Assembly: GCF_024758505.1 (NCBI RefSeq)
Contig: NZ_CP077970.1
Location: forward strand, 1,798,001 to 1,862,000
Direction: 5' to 3'
DNA length: 64,000 bases
From: Bradyrhizobium arachidis
GTDB lineage: Bacteria > Pseudomonadota > Alphaproteobacteria > Rhizobiales > Xanthobacteraceae
A program made the translations under genes and the position numbers. Below the pieces are notes generated by a model. The model did no database searches. It had not been told where the DNA came from and saw only the letters and a program-made list of their open reading frames with translations. Of this stretch, positions 30,721 to 40,764 are shown piece after piece; within the stretch, counting starts at the first letter, position 1; the number at the start of each line of letters is the position of its first letter.

Positions 30721-31250
30721 GATAAATAAGTCTCTTTTGAGCTTTTCTCCTCCCCGACAACGGCGATAGGCGAGCGGTCGTACCGCGCTGGCGCTGATCC
30801 AAATCGACCGCGGATTACCAAGCGCCTGGGAACCGCGAGCTTCTACGCCCGGGCGAGATCATCCGATGGTTGGCGAGCGCATTCCGGAATCCAGCGGCAT
30901 CACCTCAGTATATTCTGGAAAGATTGCCGGAATCCGCGCTTCAGACAGCTTCTTCAATATTATGCCGACCATCAGGCTATGCGGTCTTGGATCACCGACT
31001 AACGCTTGCATCGCAAGGCGCTGGGCTGACCGAGCAGCAAATAAACTTTCATATTCGGTTCTTGGCACAACAGATAAAATTCACGAAACACGGTCGGTGG
31101 TTCGCACTAACGACTCGCCAAGGGCAAACGTGTGGAATGGGAGAGGAGCGCGCGCGGCGCCCGCTCCTGTTAATGGCTTTACCCTTTCACCGGTGGGGGC
31201 AACGACGATAAACCAAATCACTCTCGAATCCGGTCTCGTCATTGCAACTG
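30721..31250. other. gene-poor stretch
   Basis: No recognisable gene between queD and the 3' end of nopP. Confidence 0.4.
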
Positions 31251-32108
31251 TTACCCCATAGCCAATCGTCTCATGGCGCGCTCGAGGTGCCAAGAAGGGT
31301 CGTCGTCAGAAGAATCTGCTTCACTCGAGTATGTTTCGCTACCTGCTTCGGTATCGGTATCATTGCTCTCTTCTTTCGAAAGATACAGTGGAGGTTTATC
31401 GGCGCGCTGCCATTTTCCGTCGGCGTTCCTCGTCCACTTCTCGGGATGTTGGGTGGGATCGAGGCCCCAGCAGTTATTACCCCAATCGCCCATATCACCC
31501 ATATGAACAAAGCCCATCTCCGCTAGACGGGGTTCAATCCCGTCTAAGGCAGGACGCGACATGACCAATGGCCGCTCGCCGTCAAGCCGAAGCTGATGCT
31601 CCAGCAGAATATCGCCTGCGTTCTCGACCAGCGGATGAGTAATCCTAAGGTCCAGAACGGATGTGACCTCGCTATGCTCAGGAAATTGTCGCTGCGCCTC
31701 TTCCGTTTCGAGGGGAAAGCCGGCTCCTGACCTTAGAAGACCGACAGTTTTGTCGCCCAATTGATAGCGGAAGAAACGCGCCCTCTTGCTCGGATTATCG
31801 TAGGTGCTGGTATAGCCCCCAGCAACCCATGCTGAACGCTCAGCTTTTTCGGCTACGAAAGCCGAGTACTCTTGTGAACTATCGGCGATGTGTCTGATGT
31901 CACGGCCCAAGAACTCCCTCACTTCTGTCATGAAGGAAGACCTGTCGATCTCATCGATTGGTGGCTTGGAAGCGAGGAAGTAGGGCCTAGACCCCGACGC
32001 GCCTGCAACCGTCTCCGCAAAGCGGTAGGTGTCTTCTGACTGTCTCGATTCATCAGCGTGGCTGGCGCTTGTGGACTGGCTGGATGAGCCAGTGATTCGG
32101 CTATACAT
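31251..32108 (-). CDS. nopP: NopP-type type III effector
   Basis: A 285-residue protein with a Ser/Thr/Gln-rich N-terminus (MYSRITGSSSQSTSASH) typical of type III secretion signals. The NopP-like core follows: SEDTYRFAETVAGASGSRPYF, YTSTYDNPSKRARFFRYQLG, LLRSGAGFPLE and GDWGNNCWGLDP. NopP proteins of rhizobia are injected into host cells, are phosphorylated by plant kinases, and in Bradyrhizobium can trigger host restriction. The acidic Ser/Asp-rich stretch near the C-terminus (SSEADSSDDDPS) offers kinase sites. A degenerate tts box lies about 70 bases upstream. Assignment rests on resemblance recalled from the family. Confidence 0.85.
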   Translation of the reverse strand: MYSRITGSSSQSTSASHADESRQSEDTYRFAETVAGASGSRPYFLASKPPIDEIDRSSFMTEVREFLGRDIRHIADSSQEYSAFVAEKAERSAWVAGGYTSTYDNPSKRARFFRYQLGDKTVGLLRSGAGFPLETEEAQRQFPEHSEVTSVLDLRITHPLVENAGDILLEHQLRLDGERPLVMSRPALDGIEPRLAEMGFVHMGDMGDWGNNCWGLDPTQHPEKWTRNADGKWQRADKPPLYLSKEESNDTDTEAGSETYSSEADSSDDDPSWHLERAMRRLAMG

Positions 32109-32177
32109 TAGATCGCCCTCCTATCGGCAAAGTTGCTTGCTACGGGCTTGTGCCGCTCAAGCGTTGGGTACAATGAT

Positions 32178-32207
32178 ACGCAGCCTAACTGACCACAAGC
32201 TGACACG
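32178..32207 (-). promoter_or_regulatory. degenerate tts box upstream of nopP
   Basis: Read on the minus strand: TGTCAGCTTGTGGTCAGTTA, then GGCTGCG. It keeps GTCAGCTT, the central T.G and AG.TA of the tts-box consensus but departs from it in the TCGAAAG centre. Its distance of about 70 bases to the nopP start fits. Confidence 0.55.
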
Positions 32208-32259
32208 CCGGCGCAGAGCGTCTGCTGCAGACCGCGACTAGCGTAGGTTCTGTCGGGAT

Positions 32260-32950
32260 TCATCGGGAGCTTATCACGGCCGCGGCTAATGGATCATAGC
32301 AGCGAAGCTTTGATCGGCTTGTCTGCGCGCAGCGGGATGCGTTTGAATTGCTTGAGCCTGCAGAAGAGGGTTTCGATCGGATGATTTGTACTTTTTCTTG
32401 TCGATGGCGTGCGGCTGTGCGTGGCGCGGGTGCTGGGAGATGACTACCTTGGCGCCGCTGCTCGCCGAGATCGACGCTGATGGCATTGCTGTTAAACTGT
32501 CGGTGATCAGTGCTTCGAAGGCCACCTTTTCGATGAGTGGCGGAACACCGACGATGTCGAAGCTCTATCCGAGCAGCAGCACGAAACACACGAGGGCAAA
32601 GAGCGCATCGGTGAGGGTCAGGATTTTTGGTGCTCATGCCACTCTTAACGGCGACAGCCTGACTTTGAGTCCTCCTTTTGCACCTTGTCCGTGGCGGTGC
32701 ACCTTGACGACCGTGGCGTTGACGATGGCGTACTCCATATCCGGCTCGTCCGGCGCCGAACAGGCTCTTCCACACATCCGCCTTCTCCTAATGCGCGAGC
32801 ACACGGCGGTTCGACGTGGGCGACACTTTGCTGACTCATGAAGAATTTGCGAATGTCTATGAGATCGTCCGCAAACTGATCGACGAAAATCCGAACCTCA
32901 GGGGGATCTTCGTTAATCATGGCGGCGGTTCTGCGTCTTGCGTGCAATGC
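32260..32950 (-). pseudogene. IS5-family transposase remnant
   Basis: Several minus-strand frames together recall an IS5/IS1031 transposase. These are VWKSLFGAG (upstream part), GAKVVISQHPRHAQPHAIDK near the catalytic end, and DQSFAAMIH followed by PLAAAVISSR at the C-terminus. The frames change repeatedly, so the gene is dead. It is less decayed than the fragment at 20998-21283 and comes from a different part of the protein. Confidence 0.75.
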
Positions 32951-33462
32951 GTGAGCTGTCTAGCCGGTGTTGTTGGGTTCAAAAGCAGAATCAGAGATCG
33001 TACAAATAGACGCTACGTACGATTCAATCTCTTTCGAACTATTTGCGTAAATGATGTCTCGGCGATGCGGAGGCGGTCTAGCGGCCTAAGTTTCGCCACG
33101 CTGCTCGCGTCAGTCAGAGCAGCATCATCACGGATGTACTGATGGTGCAGAGGCGGGACCCGGCGCATTTTACAACTGGCAAAAGTGCGCCGGGCGCCTC
33201 GGTTTGCTTCGCGAGCCGCAATGCGTGTAAGACCTATCAAGTGTATAGGGTGGTTGGTGGGCTTTGACGTGCGGCCTCTAGCAGCACGCTATGAATCTAG
33301 GCAGCTCCGGTGCAAACACGGCCTTTGTCAGCCGCTTCGCCAAATGATGCCGAGCTCAACACCGAATTTGGTTCGAAAGCGACGGGCACCTGCTTCAAAC
33401 CGGGGAAGATGTGGCTGAGGCGACATCCGAGCGAGAGAATCGCTTCGTGCGTTGACCTGCCA
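32951..33462. other. stretch upstream of fixR
   Basis: No gene recognised. ACAAATAGACGCTACGTACG at 33002-33021 plus ATTCAA resembles a sequence at 16505-16530, perhaps the end of a lost mobile element. Confidence 0.4.
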
Positions 33463-33478
33463 TGGCCCAATTATTGCA
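33463..33478 (+). promoter_or_regulatory. RpoN -24/-12 promoter of fixR
   Basis: TGGCCCAATTATTGCA has GG and GC exactly ten bases apart with the TTGCA -12 block. It lies about 50 bases before the fixR start and matches the known RpoN control of fixR-nifA in Bradyrhizobium. Confidence 0.85.
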
Positions 33479-33529
33479 AACTTTCCTGCCAACGATGCCG
33501 ACTTATCTCTTCACTCTTAAGGAGCTCGC

Positions 33530-34369
33530 TTGCCCCTTCATCGATTAGATGAAGACAGTGTTGCTGGTCAGACCTCTGATCCAGATCTGGCGCACTGTCC
33601 GTTTCACGACGATAAGTCCCACGCGCGACTTGGCGAAAAGAAGACGCTTGTACTAACCGGCGCCTCGCGCGGCATCGGTCACGCTACGGGTAAATTGTTC
33701 TCCGAAGCTGGTTGGCGAATCATCTCCTGCTCTCGACAGCCCTTCGATGACCGTCGATGTCCATGGGATTCGGGAATCAACAACCACGTGCAGGTGGAGC
33801 TAAGCGATCACAGCGCGTTGCCGCGCGCGATTGCCGAGATCAAGGAGCGGCTCAACGGAGAGCCGCTTCACGCCCTTGTCAACAATGCCGGTATTTCCCC
33901 AAAGGCACCAGATGGCGGTCGGCTGAATTCGTTGACAACATCCATCGGAACCTGGATGAGCGTGTTTCACGTCAATTTGGTCGCGCCGATTCTACTTGCG
34001 CAAGGTCTATTCGACGAATTGAAAGTGGCATCCGGCTCGATCGTCAATGTCACCTCAATCGTTGGCACTCGTGTGCATCCTTTCGCAGGTACTGCCTATG
34101 CGACCTCTAAGGCGGCGCTCGCCTGCCTTACGCGCGAGATGGCGCATGACTACGCGCCGTTCGGCATTCGGGTCAACGCGATCGCGCCGGGCGAAATCAA
34201 GACCGACATTCTGTCACCGGAAACTGAAGCGAGGTTGGCGCCGATTATACCGCTACACCGTGTCGGCACGCCGGACGAGGTCGCGAAAGTTATTTTCTTC
34301 CTCTGCTCAAGCGCCGCGAGCTACGTCACAGGTGCGGAAGTGCCAATCAATGGCGGACAACACGTGTGA
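33530..34369 (+). CDS. fixR: FixR, short-chain dehydrogenase-like protein
   Basis: Short-chain dehydrogenase/reductase of 279 residues. After an extra N-terminus of about 38 residues come the NAD(P)-binding TGASRGIG, NNAG, the catalytic Ser in VNVTSIVG and YATSK (Tyr and Lys). The C-terminal segment is YVTGAEVPINGG. In Bradyrhizobium fixR is the first gene of the fixR-nifA operon and is not itself essential for fixation. Here nifA does not follow: 479 bases of non-coding DNA and then a ferredoxin gene lie downstream. The TTG start at 33530 sits behind AAGGAGCTCGC. The retained RpoN promoter suggests it is still expressed with the nif genes. Confidence 0.9.
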   Translation: MPLHRLDEDSVAGQTSDPDLAHCPFHDDKSHARLGEKKTLVLTGASRGIGHATGKLFSEAGWRIISCSRQPFDDRRCPWDSGINNHVQVELSDHSALPRAIAEIKERLNGEPLHALVNNAGISPKAPDGGRLNSLTTSIGTWMSVFHVNLVAPILLAQGLFDELKVASGSIVNVTSIVGTRVHPFAGTAYATSKAALACLTREMAHDYAPFGIRVNAIAPGEIKTDILSPETEARLAPIIPLHRVGTPDEVAKVIFFLCSSAASYVTGAEVPINGGQHV

Positions 34370-34787
34370 CAGTGCCGGCGTGGTTCATCGCGGATTTGAT
34401 GCGCTCATCAAGACGAGATCTCGGTTGTCCCGGGTGCAATGTCAATTCTAGTGTCGCAAACTGGCCAAGTCGTCGAGACGACAACAGGGTGCGGATAAGC
34501 CGACAATGTAAAGTTGAGTACCCGCGTAACTCGGCACGAAGCGGGGAAAGTCTAAGTCTTCTCGGATTTTCCTGGCCCAAGGCGGCAGCTGTCGCTGCGG
34601 GCAGATCCGCCGAGCCAAAGTCGGCGCGCGCGCATGCCCGCTCGCAGATCGACGACACGCTCAAGATAGCCCCCTCCAATTCAAACGATTCTGATGAGAC
34701 GATTGCCGATTACAAGGTGGTGTTATTGTATTGCTAGCGACGGCAGACTTGCGAAAGTCGGTGTCGGGAGCTCCCGTCTCTCACATG
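34370..34787. other. stretch after fixR, at the place where nifA would be expected
   Basis: No NifA-like residues were found in any frame. It appears to be replacement or decayed DNA. Confidence 0.4.
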
Positions 34788-34803
34788 TGGCACGAGGCTT
34801 GAA
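34788..34803 (+). promoter_or_regulatory. probable RpoN -24/-12 promoter
   Basis: TGGCACGAGGCTTGAA matches the consensus TGGCACG-N4-TTGCA except for A in place of C in the -12 element. It lies about 45 bases before the ferredoxin start at 34848. Confidence 0.7.
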
Positions 34804-34847
34804 AGGCAGGTGTCGAGCGCACCGCTTAATCCTAGGAGTCGCAATCC

Positions 34848-35042
34848 ATGGCCTACAAGATCGTCGCTTCGCAATGCTCGGTTTGCGGTGCATGTGAGTT
34901 CGAGTGTCCGAACGGCGCGATCAGCCTCAAGCGCGACATCTATGTAATCGATCCGGAAAAGTGCACTGAGTGCGAGGGGCATTCCGATACACCGCAATGC
35001 GCGATGGTCTGTCCCGTCGAAGACACATGCGTTCCCGCCTGA
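34848..35042 (+). CDS. 2[4Fe-4S] ferredoxin (FdxN/FrxA type)
   Basis: A 64-residue bacterial-type ferredoxin with cluster motifs [11 protein letters not shown] and [17 protein letters not shown]. The long CTEC-X8-C spacing is seen in nif-linked ferredoxins. It probably passes electrons to nitrogenase reductase or to NifB-related steps. A ribosome-binding AGGAG precedes the ATG. It is a relative of the ferredoxin at 52082. A near-consensus RpoN promoter precedes it. Confidence 0.93.
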   Translation: MAYKIVASQCSVCGACEFECPNGAISLKRDIYVIDPEKCTECEGHSDTPQCAMVCPVEDTCVPA

Positions 35043-35762
35043 CAATGTTGATCGAGATATCGTCGCCGATAAGAAGAGTGTCGGCGCATCCCCGCCGAGT
35101 CGTCGAGCGGCGTGGCCAGCTTGCGGCAACCTTGAAAGAGCGTTCGTCAGCGGCGTTATGGCCGGCGGCCAATAGGGCGCACACTCTCGAAGGCAGACCG
35201 AGGCGATACATCGGTTCACAGGCGAAGTAGTGGATGGTAGCAGCTCACAAACAGTCGAGCGGGTAGGCGGCATTGACGTGGACCAATCGCAACCGTGAGG
35301 CCCTGATAGCTCCCAATAAGGCCTTGAAGAACTAAGAGGTTGCCAGAGAAAAAGAAGGCTCGCTTGGATGCGTCCCGTGGTACCTGGAGGGCTATTACCG
35401 CTCGCTGATCATGACCGAGCTGGTCCGGCGCGCGTTGACTATCCGACAATCGAGTTTCCGGCATCCATTGCTACGCGGGGCCGAGGTCGAAGAAGCGGTC
35501 GTCTGGCCAGGCAAGGCCGATTATTCAGATCCCGGAAGACCCACGAGCTTGCTGTTCCCCGTCGCCAGGTCGCGATGCTGGAGATCTGCTTCCACGAACT
35601 GCGCCCGCAAAGGTCTTCACGCCGATATCTATGGTCCGGACCTTCAAGGCGGAGCCGATGAAGAGGGCGTCATTTTCATGTCGATTGCGAAGCCGTCCAC
35701 GAGCATCGGGAGCTGGTGCAGGTCGACTGCAACTAGGCCATCCGATGTCGCGTAAGAAGCGT
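35043..35762. other. gene-poor stretch
   Basis: About 700 bases with short frames on both strands and no recognised gene. Some of it may be decayed mobile DNA, but I could not identify a family. Confidence 0.4.
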
Positions 35763-36200
35763 CTAATCGAACGTGACAGGAATGAGACGCGATGGTCCAT
35801 CGTGAAAGACCGGTTCACCCAACGCTATTCTAACGGCCTCGCAGACAGAACTGAAGGAGATTGGATTGGTGATGACCCCGTGTGCGCCCCGCTCAAGTCC
35901 AGTCTGCACCAGGGGATCGGAGTTCCGCTCCGCTACGAGCAGGACCTTGGTACTCGCGAACACCTTGATGAGTTCGTCCAGGACTGCCTCTCCTCGATCC
36001 CGCAGGATGGCAATGCCGACCAGAACGAGGTCGGGAGTTTTCATTGGCGACGTCATGGCGTCATCCAGAGAGGCAAAAGCATGTGTCTGGTAGCGCTCAC
36101 GTAAGATGTAGTCGAGCGCGGAACGGACGACCTGCTCAGGTTCGATCAGGAGGATGCGCGGACAGCCGCTACTTGTATAGGTCTCGGTATCGAATCGCAT
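35763..36200 (-). CDS. receiver-domain protein lacking the phosphorylation residues
   Basis: A stand-alone response-regulator receiver fold of 145 residues (RILLIEPEQVVRSALDYIL, PDLVLVGIAIL, VLLVAERNSDP, GAHGVITNPISF). The residues needed for phosphotransfer are altered. The acidic pair is Glu-Pro-Glu, the usual phospho-aspartate position in LVLVG is Gly, and the conserved Lys of the last loop is Asn. It is thus a pseudo-receiver, perhaps acting by protein contact. The start at 36200 is favoured because a -24/-12 promoter at 36249-36234 would put transcription start near 36222, excluding the longer frame. It is divergent from nifH and shares its upstream NifA site. Confidence 0.8.
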   Translation of the reverse strand: MRFDTETYTSSGCPRILLIEPEQVVRSALDYILRERYQTHAFASLDDAMTSPMKTPDLVLVGIAILRDRGEAVLDELIKVFASTKVLLVAERNSDPLVQTGLERGAHGVITNPISFSSVCEAVRIALGEPVFHDGPSRLIPVTFD

Positions 36201-36233
36201 GATACCCTCTGTGCATTGATCAATACACATCAA

Positions 36234-36249
36234 AGCAAGCTCCGTACCG
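36234..36249 (-). promoter_or_regulatory. RpoN -24/-12 promoter of the pseudo-receiver gene
   Basis: On the minus strand CGGTACGGAGCTTGCT, with GG and GC ten bases apart and a full TTGCT -12 block; the first base of the -24 box is C rather than T. Between it and the start codon lies a near-perfect palindrome, TGTGCATTGATCAATACACA (36210-36229 on the plus strand). Confidence 0.75.
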
Positions 36250-36366
36250 TAGCTGTCCAGCCGCGTGTGAACGAAAACTGTCGATTTCGTCCGTCGGGTA
36301 AAGCAAAGCAAAGCATTGCCTTGCTTCAGACAAGTTAGTGCGACCGCTCATGTCGAAAATTGCCGA

Positions 36367-36382
36367 TGTCGGACTTGCGACA
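36367..36382. promoter_or_regulatory. NifA upstream activator site
   Basis: TGTCGGACTTGCGACA, an exact TGT-N10-ACA, 76 bases before the nifH -24/-12 promoter and about 120 bases from the divergent one. It may serve both. Confidence 0.8.
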
Positions 36383-36442
36383 ATGGTCCCCTACAACCGG
36401 TATCTATCTCCACTTGCACTGTTATTTGTTTCGAGCGAGCGC

Positions 36443-36458
36443 TGGCACGCTCGTTGCA
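36443..36458 (+). promoter_or_regulatory. RpoN -24/-12 promoter of nifHDKENX
   Basis: TGGCACGCTCGTTGCA is a perfect consensus element. Transcription would start near 36470, about 115 bases before nifH. Confidence 0.95.
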
Positions 36459-36570
36459 AAAGTCGTTGTGCAAAGGCGCGGCTGTCGGCCTTTGTATCTC
36501 ACCGAGCTGCGAATGCGGCGAGCCGAGTGATGGGATTACGAGAGAGCGCATTACGCAGATCATCAATTGA

Positions 36571-37476
<906 letters not shown>

Positions 37477-37552
37477 ACTCAAACCTCACATTCGGTGCGA
37501 TTCGACAAAGCGTCGGCCCGAAGCCATAGAGAGCAATCAGAAGGATATTCGC

Positions 37553-39055
37553 ATGAGCCTGGCGTCCACCCAGAGCGTCGCAGAGATCAAGGCCCGCAAT
37601 AAGCAATTGATTGACGAAGTCTTGAAGGTCTATCCCGAGAAGACCGCCAAACGGCGTGCCAAGCACCTTAACGTGCACGAGGTCGGTAAGTCCGACTGCG
37701 GTGTTAAGTCGAATCTCAAATCGATCCCCGGCGTAATGACCATTCGAGGCTGCGCCTATGCTGGCTCGAAGGGTGTGGTGTGGGGTCCGATCAAGGACAT
37801 GATCCACATTAGCCATGGCCCCGTCGGTTGCGGCCAGTATTCCTGGGGATCGCGACGCAACTATTATGTTGGCACTACCGGTATCGATACCTTTGGAACT
37901 ATGCAGTTCACTTCCGACTTCCAGGAAAAGGACATTGTCTTCGGGGGCGACAAGAAGCTCGTCAAGGTGATCGACGAGATCCAAGATCTGTTCCCGCTCA
38001 GCCGCGGAATCACCATCCAGTCGGAATGTCCGATCGGCCTGATAGGGGATGACATAGAGGCAGTTTCGAGGGCAAAGTCGAAGGAATACGGCGGCAAGAC
38101 TATCGTGCCCGTACGCTGCGAAGGATTCCGCGGCGTATCGCAGTCGCTGGGTCACCACATCGCTAACGATGCCGTGCGCGACTGGGTGTTCGACAAGATC
38201 ACCCCGGAGGCAGAGCGACGATTTGAATCCACGCCCTATGACGTTGCCATCATCGGCGACTACAACATCGGCGGCGATGCCTGGTCGTCTCGCATCCTCC
38301 TTGAGGAAATGGGCTTGCGTGTGATTGCGCAGTGGTCGGGCGACGGTAGCCTCGCCGAACTTGAAGCGACGCCAAAGGCGAAGCTTAACATCCTGCATTG
38401 CTATCGCTCGATGAATTATATCTCTCGCCACATGGAGGAGAAGTTCGGCATTCCCTGGTGCGAGTACAACTTCTTTGGCCCATCCAAAATCGCGGACTCG
38501 CTGCGTAAGATCGCTAGCTTCTTCGACGACAAGATTAAGGAGGGAGCCGAGCGCGTGATCGCTAAATACCAGCCACTCATGGATGCTGTCATCGCCAAGT
38601 ACCGGCCGCGGCTAGAAGGCAAATCCGTGATGCTCTTTGTTGGCGGCCTGCGACCTCGGCACGTGATTGGCGCCTATGAAGACCTCGGTATGGAGGTTGT
38701 CGGGACCGGCTACGAGTTTGGTCACAACGACGATTATCAGCGCACCGCCCAGCATTACGTCAAGGACGGTACATTGATTTACGACGACGTCACTGGTTAC
38801 GAGTTCGAGCGCTTCGTCGAGAAGATCCAGCCCGACCTCGTTGGTTCGGGCATCAAGGAGAAGTACGTTTTCCAGAAGATGGGCGTGCCGTTCCGACAGA
38901 TGCACTCTTGGGACTATTCGGGTCCTTATCATGGCTATGATGGGTTCGCGATCTTCGCCCGCGACATGGATATGGCAATCAATTCCCCGATTTGGAAGAA
39001 GACCAGGGCGCCTTGGAAGGATGCCCCGCGTCCGAGCCTAATGGCGGCGGAATAA
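37553..39055 (+). CDS. nifD: NifD, MoFe protein alpha chain
   Basis: Catalytic subunit that carries FeMo-cofactor. The 500 residues show the P-cluster cysteines in [16 protein letters not shown] and [11 protein letters not shown]. The FeMo-co cysteine is in [14 protein letters not shown], and the cofactor histidine lies in the [18 protein letters not shown] segment. The gene follows nifH by 76 bases with a GAAGGATATTCGC ribosome-binding stretch. Length and N-terminus match rhizobial NifD. Complete and apparently intact. Confidence 0.98.
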   Translation: MSLASTQSVAEIKARNKQLIDEVLKVYPEKTAKRRAKHLNVHEVGKSDCGVKSNLKSIPGVMTIRGCAYAGSKGVVWGPIKDMIHISHGPVGCGQYSWGSRRNYYVGTTGIDTFGTMQFTSDFQEKDIVFGGDKKLVKVIDEIQDLFPLSRGITIQSECPIGLIGDDIEAVSRAKSKEYGGKTIVPVRCEGFRGVSQSLGHHIANDAVRDWVFDKITPEAERRFESTPYDVAIIGDYNIGGDAWSSRILLEEMGLRVIAQWSGDGSLAELEATPKAKLNILHCYRSMNYISRHMEEKFGIPWCEYNFFGPSKIADSLRKIASFFDDKIKEGAERVIAKYQPLMDAVIAKYRPRLEGKSVMLFVGGLRPRHVIGAYEDLGMEVVGTGYEFGHNDDYQRTAQHYVKDGTLIYDDVTGYEFERFVEKIQPDLVGSGIKEKYVFQKMGVPFRQMHSWDYSGPYHGYDGFAIFARDMDMAINSPIWKKTRAPWKDAPRPSLMAAE

Positions 39056-39102
39056 GTGCGCCGGTTCAGACGATCGAACACGAATCCAACAAGGACGCCA
39101 CG

Positions 39103-40662
39103 ATGACACAGAATGCCGAAAACGTGCTCGATCATTTCGAGCTGTTCCGAGGGCCCGAATACCAGCAAATGCTGGCGAACAAAAGAGCGCTCTTCGAGAA
39201 TGCGCATGATCCCGCGGAGGTCGAACGTATCCGCGAATGGGCCAAAACTCCCGAATATCGTGAAAAGAACTTCGCGCGCGAGGAACTGACTATCAATCCG
39301 GCCAAGGCGTGCCAACCGTTGGGGGCCGTGTTTGCCTCGGTCGGATTCGAGAGCACGTTACCTTTCGTCCACGGCTCACAGGGCTGCGTCGCCTACTATC
39401 GAAGCCACCTGTCGCGGCACTTCAAGGAACCAACCTCCTGTGTTTCCTCGTCGATGACCGAAGATGCAGCTGTATTCGGCGGTCTCAAGAACATGATCGA
39501 TGGGCTGGCCAACAGCTACAACATGTACAAACCGAAGATGATCGCGGTCTCGACCACGTGCATGGCGGAAGTGATCGGAGACGATCTCAACGCCTTTATC
39601 AAGACGTCGAAAGAAGAAGGCTCGGTTCCGGCCAAGTTCGACGTTCCCTTCGCTCATACACCCGCTTTCGTCGGTAGCCATGTCACCGGTTATGACAACG
39701 CCCTAAAAGGCATCATCGAGCATTTCTGGGACGGCAAAGCCGGTTCTGAGCCAAAGCTCGAGCGCCAGCCGAACAAGAAGATCAACTTCATCGGCGGCTT
39801 CGACGGCTACACCGTGGGCAATATCCGCGAGATAAAGCGCATTTTTGAGTTGATGGGCATCGAGTACACGATCCTCGCTGATAACAGCGACGTGTTCGAC
39901 ACGCCGACTGACGGTGAGTTCCGCATGTATGACGGCGGGACTACGCTGAAGGACGCCGCAAATGCCATCAATGCCAAGGCGACCGTCTCCATGCAGCAAT
40001 ATTGTACGGAGAAAACGCTGCCCTTCATCGAGAGCCATGGCCAGCAAGTGGTTGCGTTCAACCATCCGGTCGGCGTCAGCGCGACCGACGACTTCCTGAT
40101 GACGTTATCGCGCATTACGGGAAAATCAATCCCGAAGGGCCTAGAACAGGAGCGCGGTCGTCTGGTCGACGCCATGGCGGACTCCAGCGCACACATTCAC
40201 GGTAAGAAGTTCGCAATCTATGGCGATCCTGACCTTTGCTATGGCTTAGCAGGCTTCCTGCTCGAGCTCGGTGCCGAACCCACCCACGTCCTATCAACCA
40301 ACGGAACTAAGGCCTGGGAAGAGAAGATGCAGGCGCTATTTGCCAGTTCGCAGTTCGGCAAGGACTGTCATGCCTATCCTGGTAGGGACCTTTGGCACAT
40401 GCGTTCGCTGCTGTTCACCGAGCCGGTCGATTTTCTGATCGGTAACACCTACGGCAAGTACCTGGAGCGCGACACCGGCACGCCGCTGATCCGAATCGGC
40501 TTCCCCGTGTTCGATCGTCACCATCATCACCGCTATCCGGTGTGGGGCTATCAGGGCGGCATGAATGTGCTGGTGAAGATACTCGACAAGATATTTGAGG
40601 AGATCGACAAGAACACCAACGTAGTGGGTAAAACCGACTACAGCTTCGACATCATCCGCTGA
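39103..40662 (+). CDS. nifK: NifK, MoFe protein beta chain
   Basis: Forms the alpha2-beta2 MoFe protein with NifD and shares the P-cluster. The 519 residues start [24 protein letters not shown], the usual N-terminus; the longer frame from 38992 overlaps nifD and is rejected. P-cluster cysteine regions are [27 protein letters not shown] and [12 protein letters not shown]. The C-terminal [10 protein letters not shown] is typical. It lies 47 bases after nifD. Confidence 0.98.
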   Translation: MTQNAENVLDHFELFRGPEYQQMLANKRALFENAHDPAEVERIREWAKTPEYREKNFAREELTINPAKACQPLGAVFASVGFESTLPFVHGSQGCVAYYRSHLSRHFKEPTSCVSSSMTEDAAVFGGLKNMIDGLANSYNMYKPKMIAVSTTCMAEVIGDDLNAFIKTSKEEGSVPAKFDVPFAHTPAFVGSHVTGYDNALKGIIEHFWDGKAGSEPKLERQPNKKINFIGGFDGYTVGNIREIKRIFELMGIEYTILADNSDVFDTPTDGEFRMYDGGTTLKDAANAINAKATVSMQQYCTEKTLPFIESHGQQVVAFNHPVGVSATDDFLMTLSRITGKSIPKGLEQERGRLVDAMADSSAHIHGKKFAIYGDPDLCYGLAGFLLELGAEPTHVLSTNGTKAWEEKMQALFASSQFGKDCHAYPGRDLWHMRSLLFTEPVDFLIGNTYGKYLERDTGTPLIRIGFPVFDRHHHHRYPVWGYQGGMNVLVKILDKIFEEIDKNTNVVGKTDYSFDIIR

Positions 40663-40764
40663 TGCGAGCGTGTCTCCGCCTCATCGCCGCGTGCCGCGGC
40701 CGTGAGGTGGGGATCTACACTCGTCCGTGCTAGGACCACAAACCATCCGCGGAAGGAGACTACC

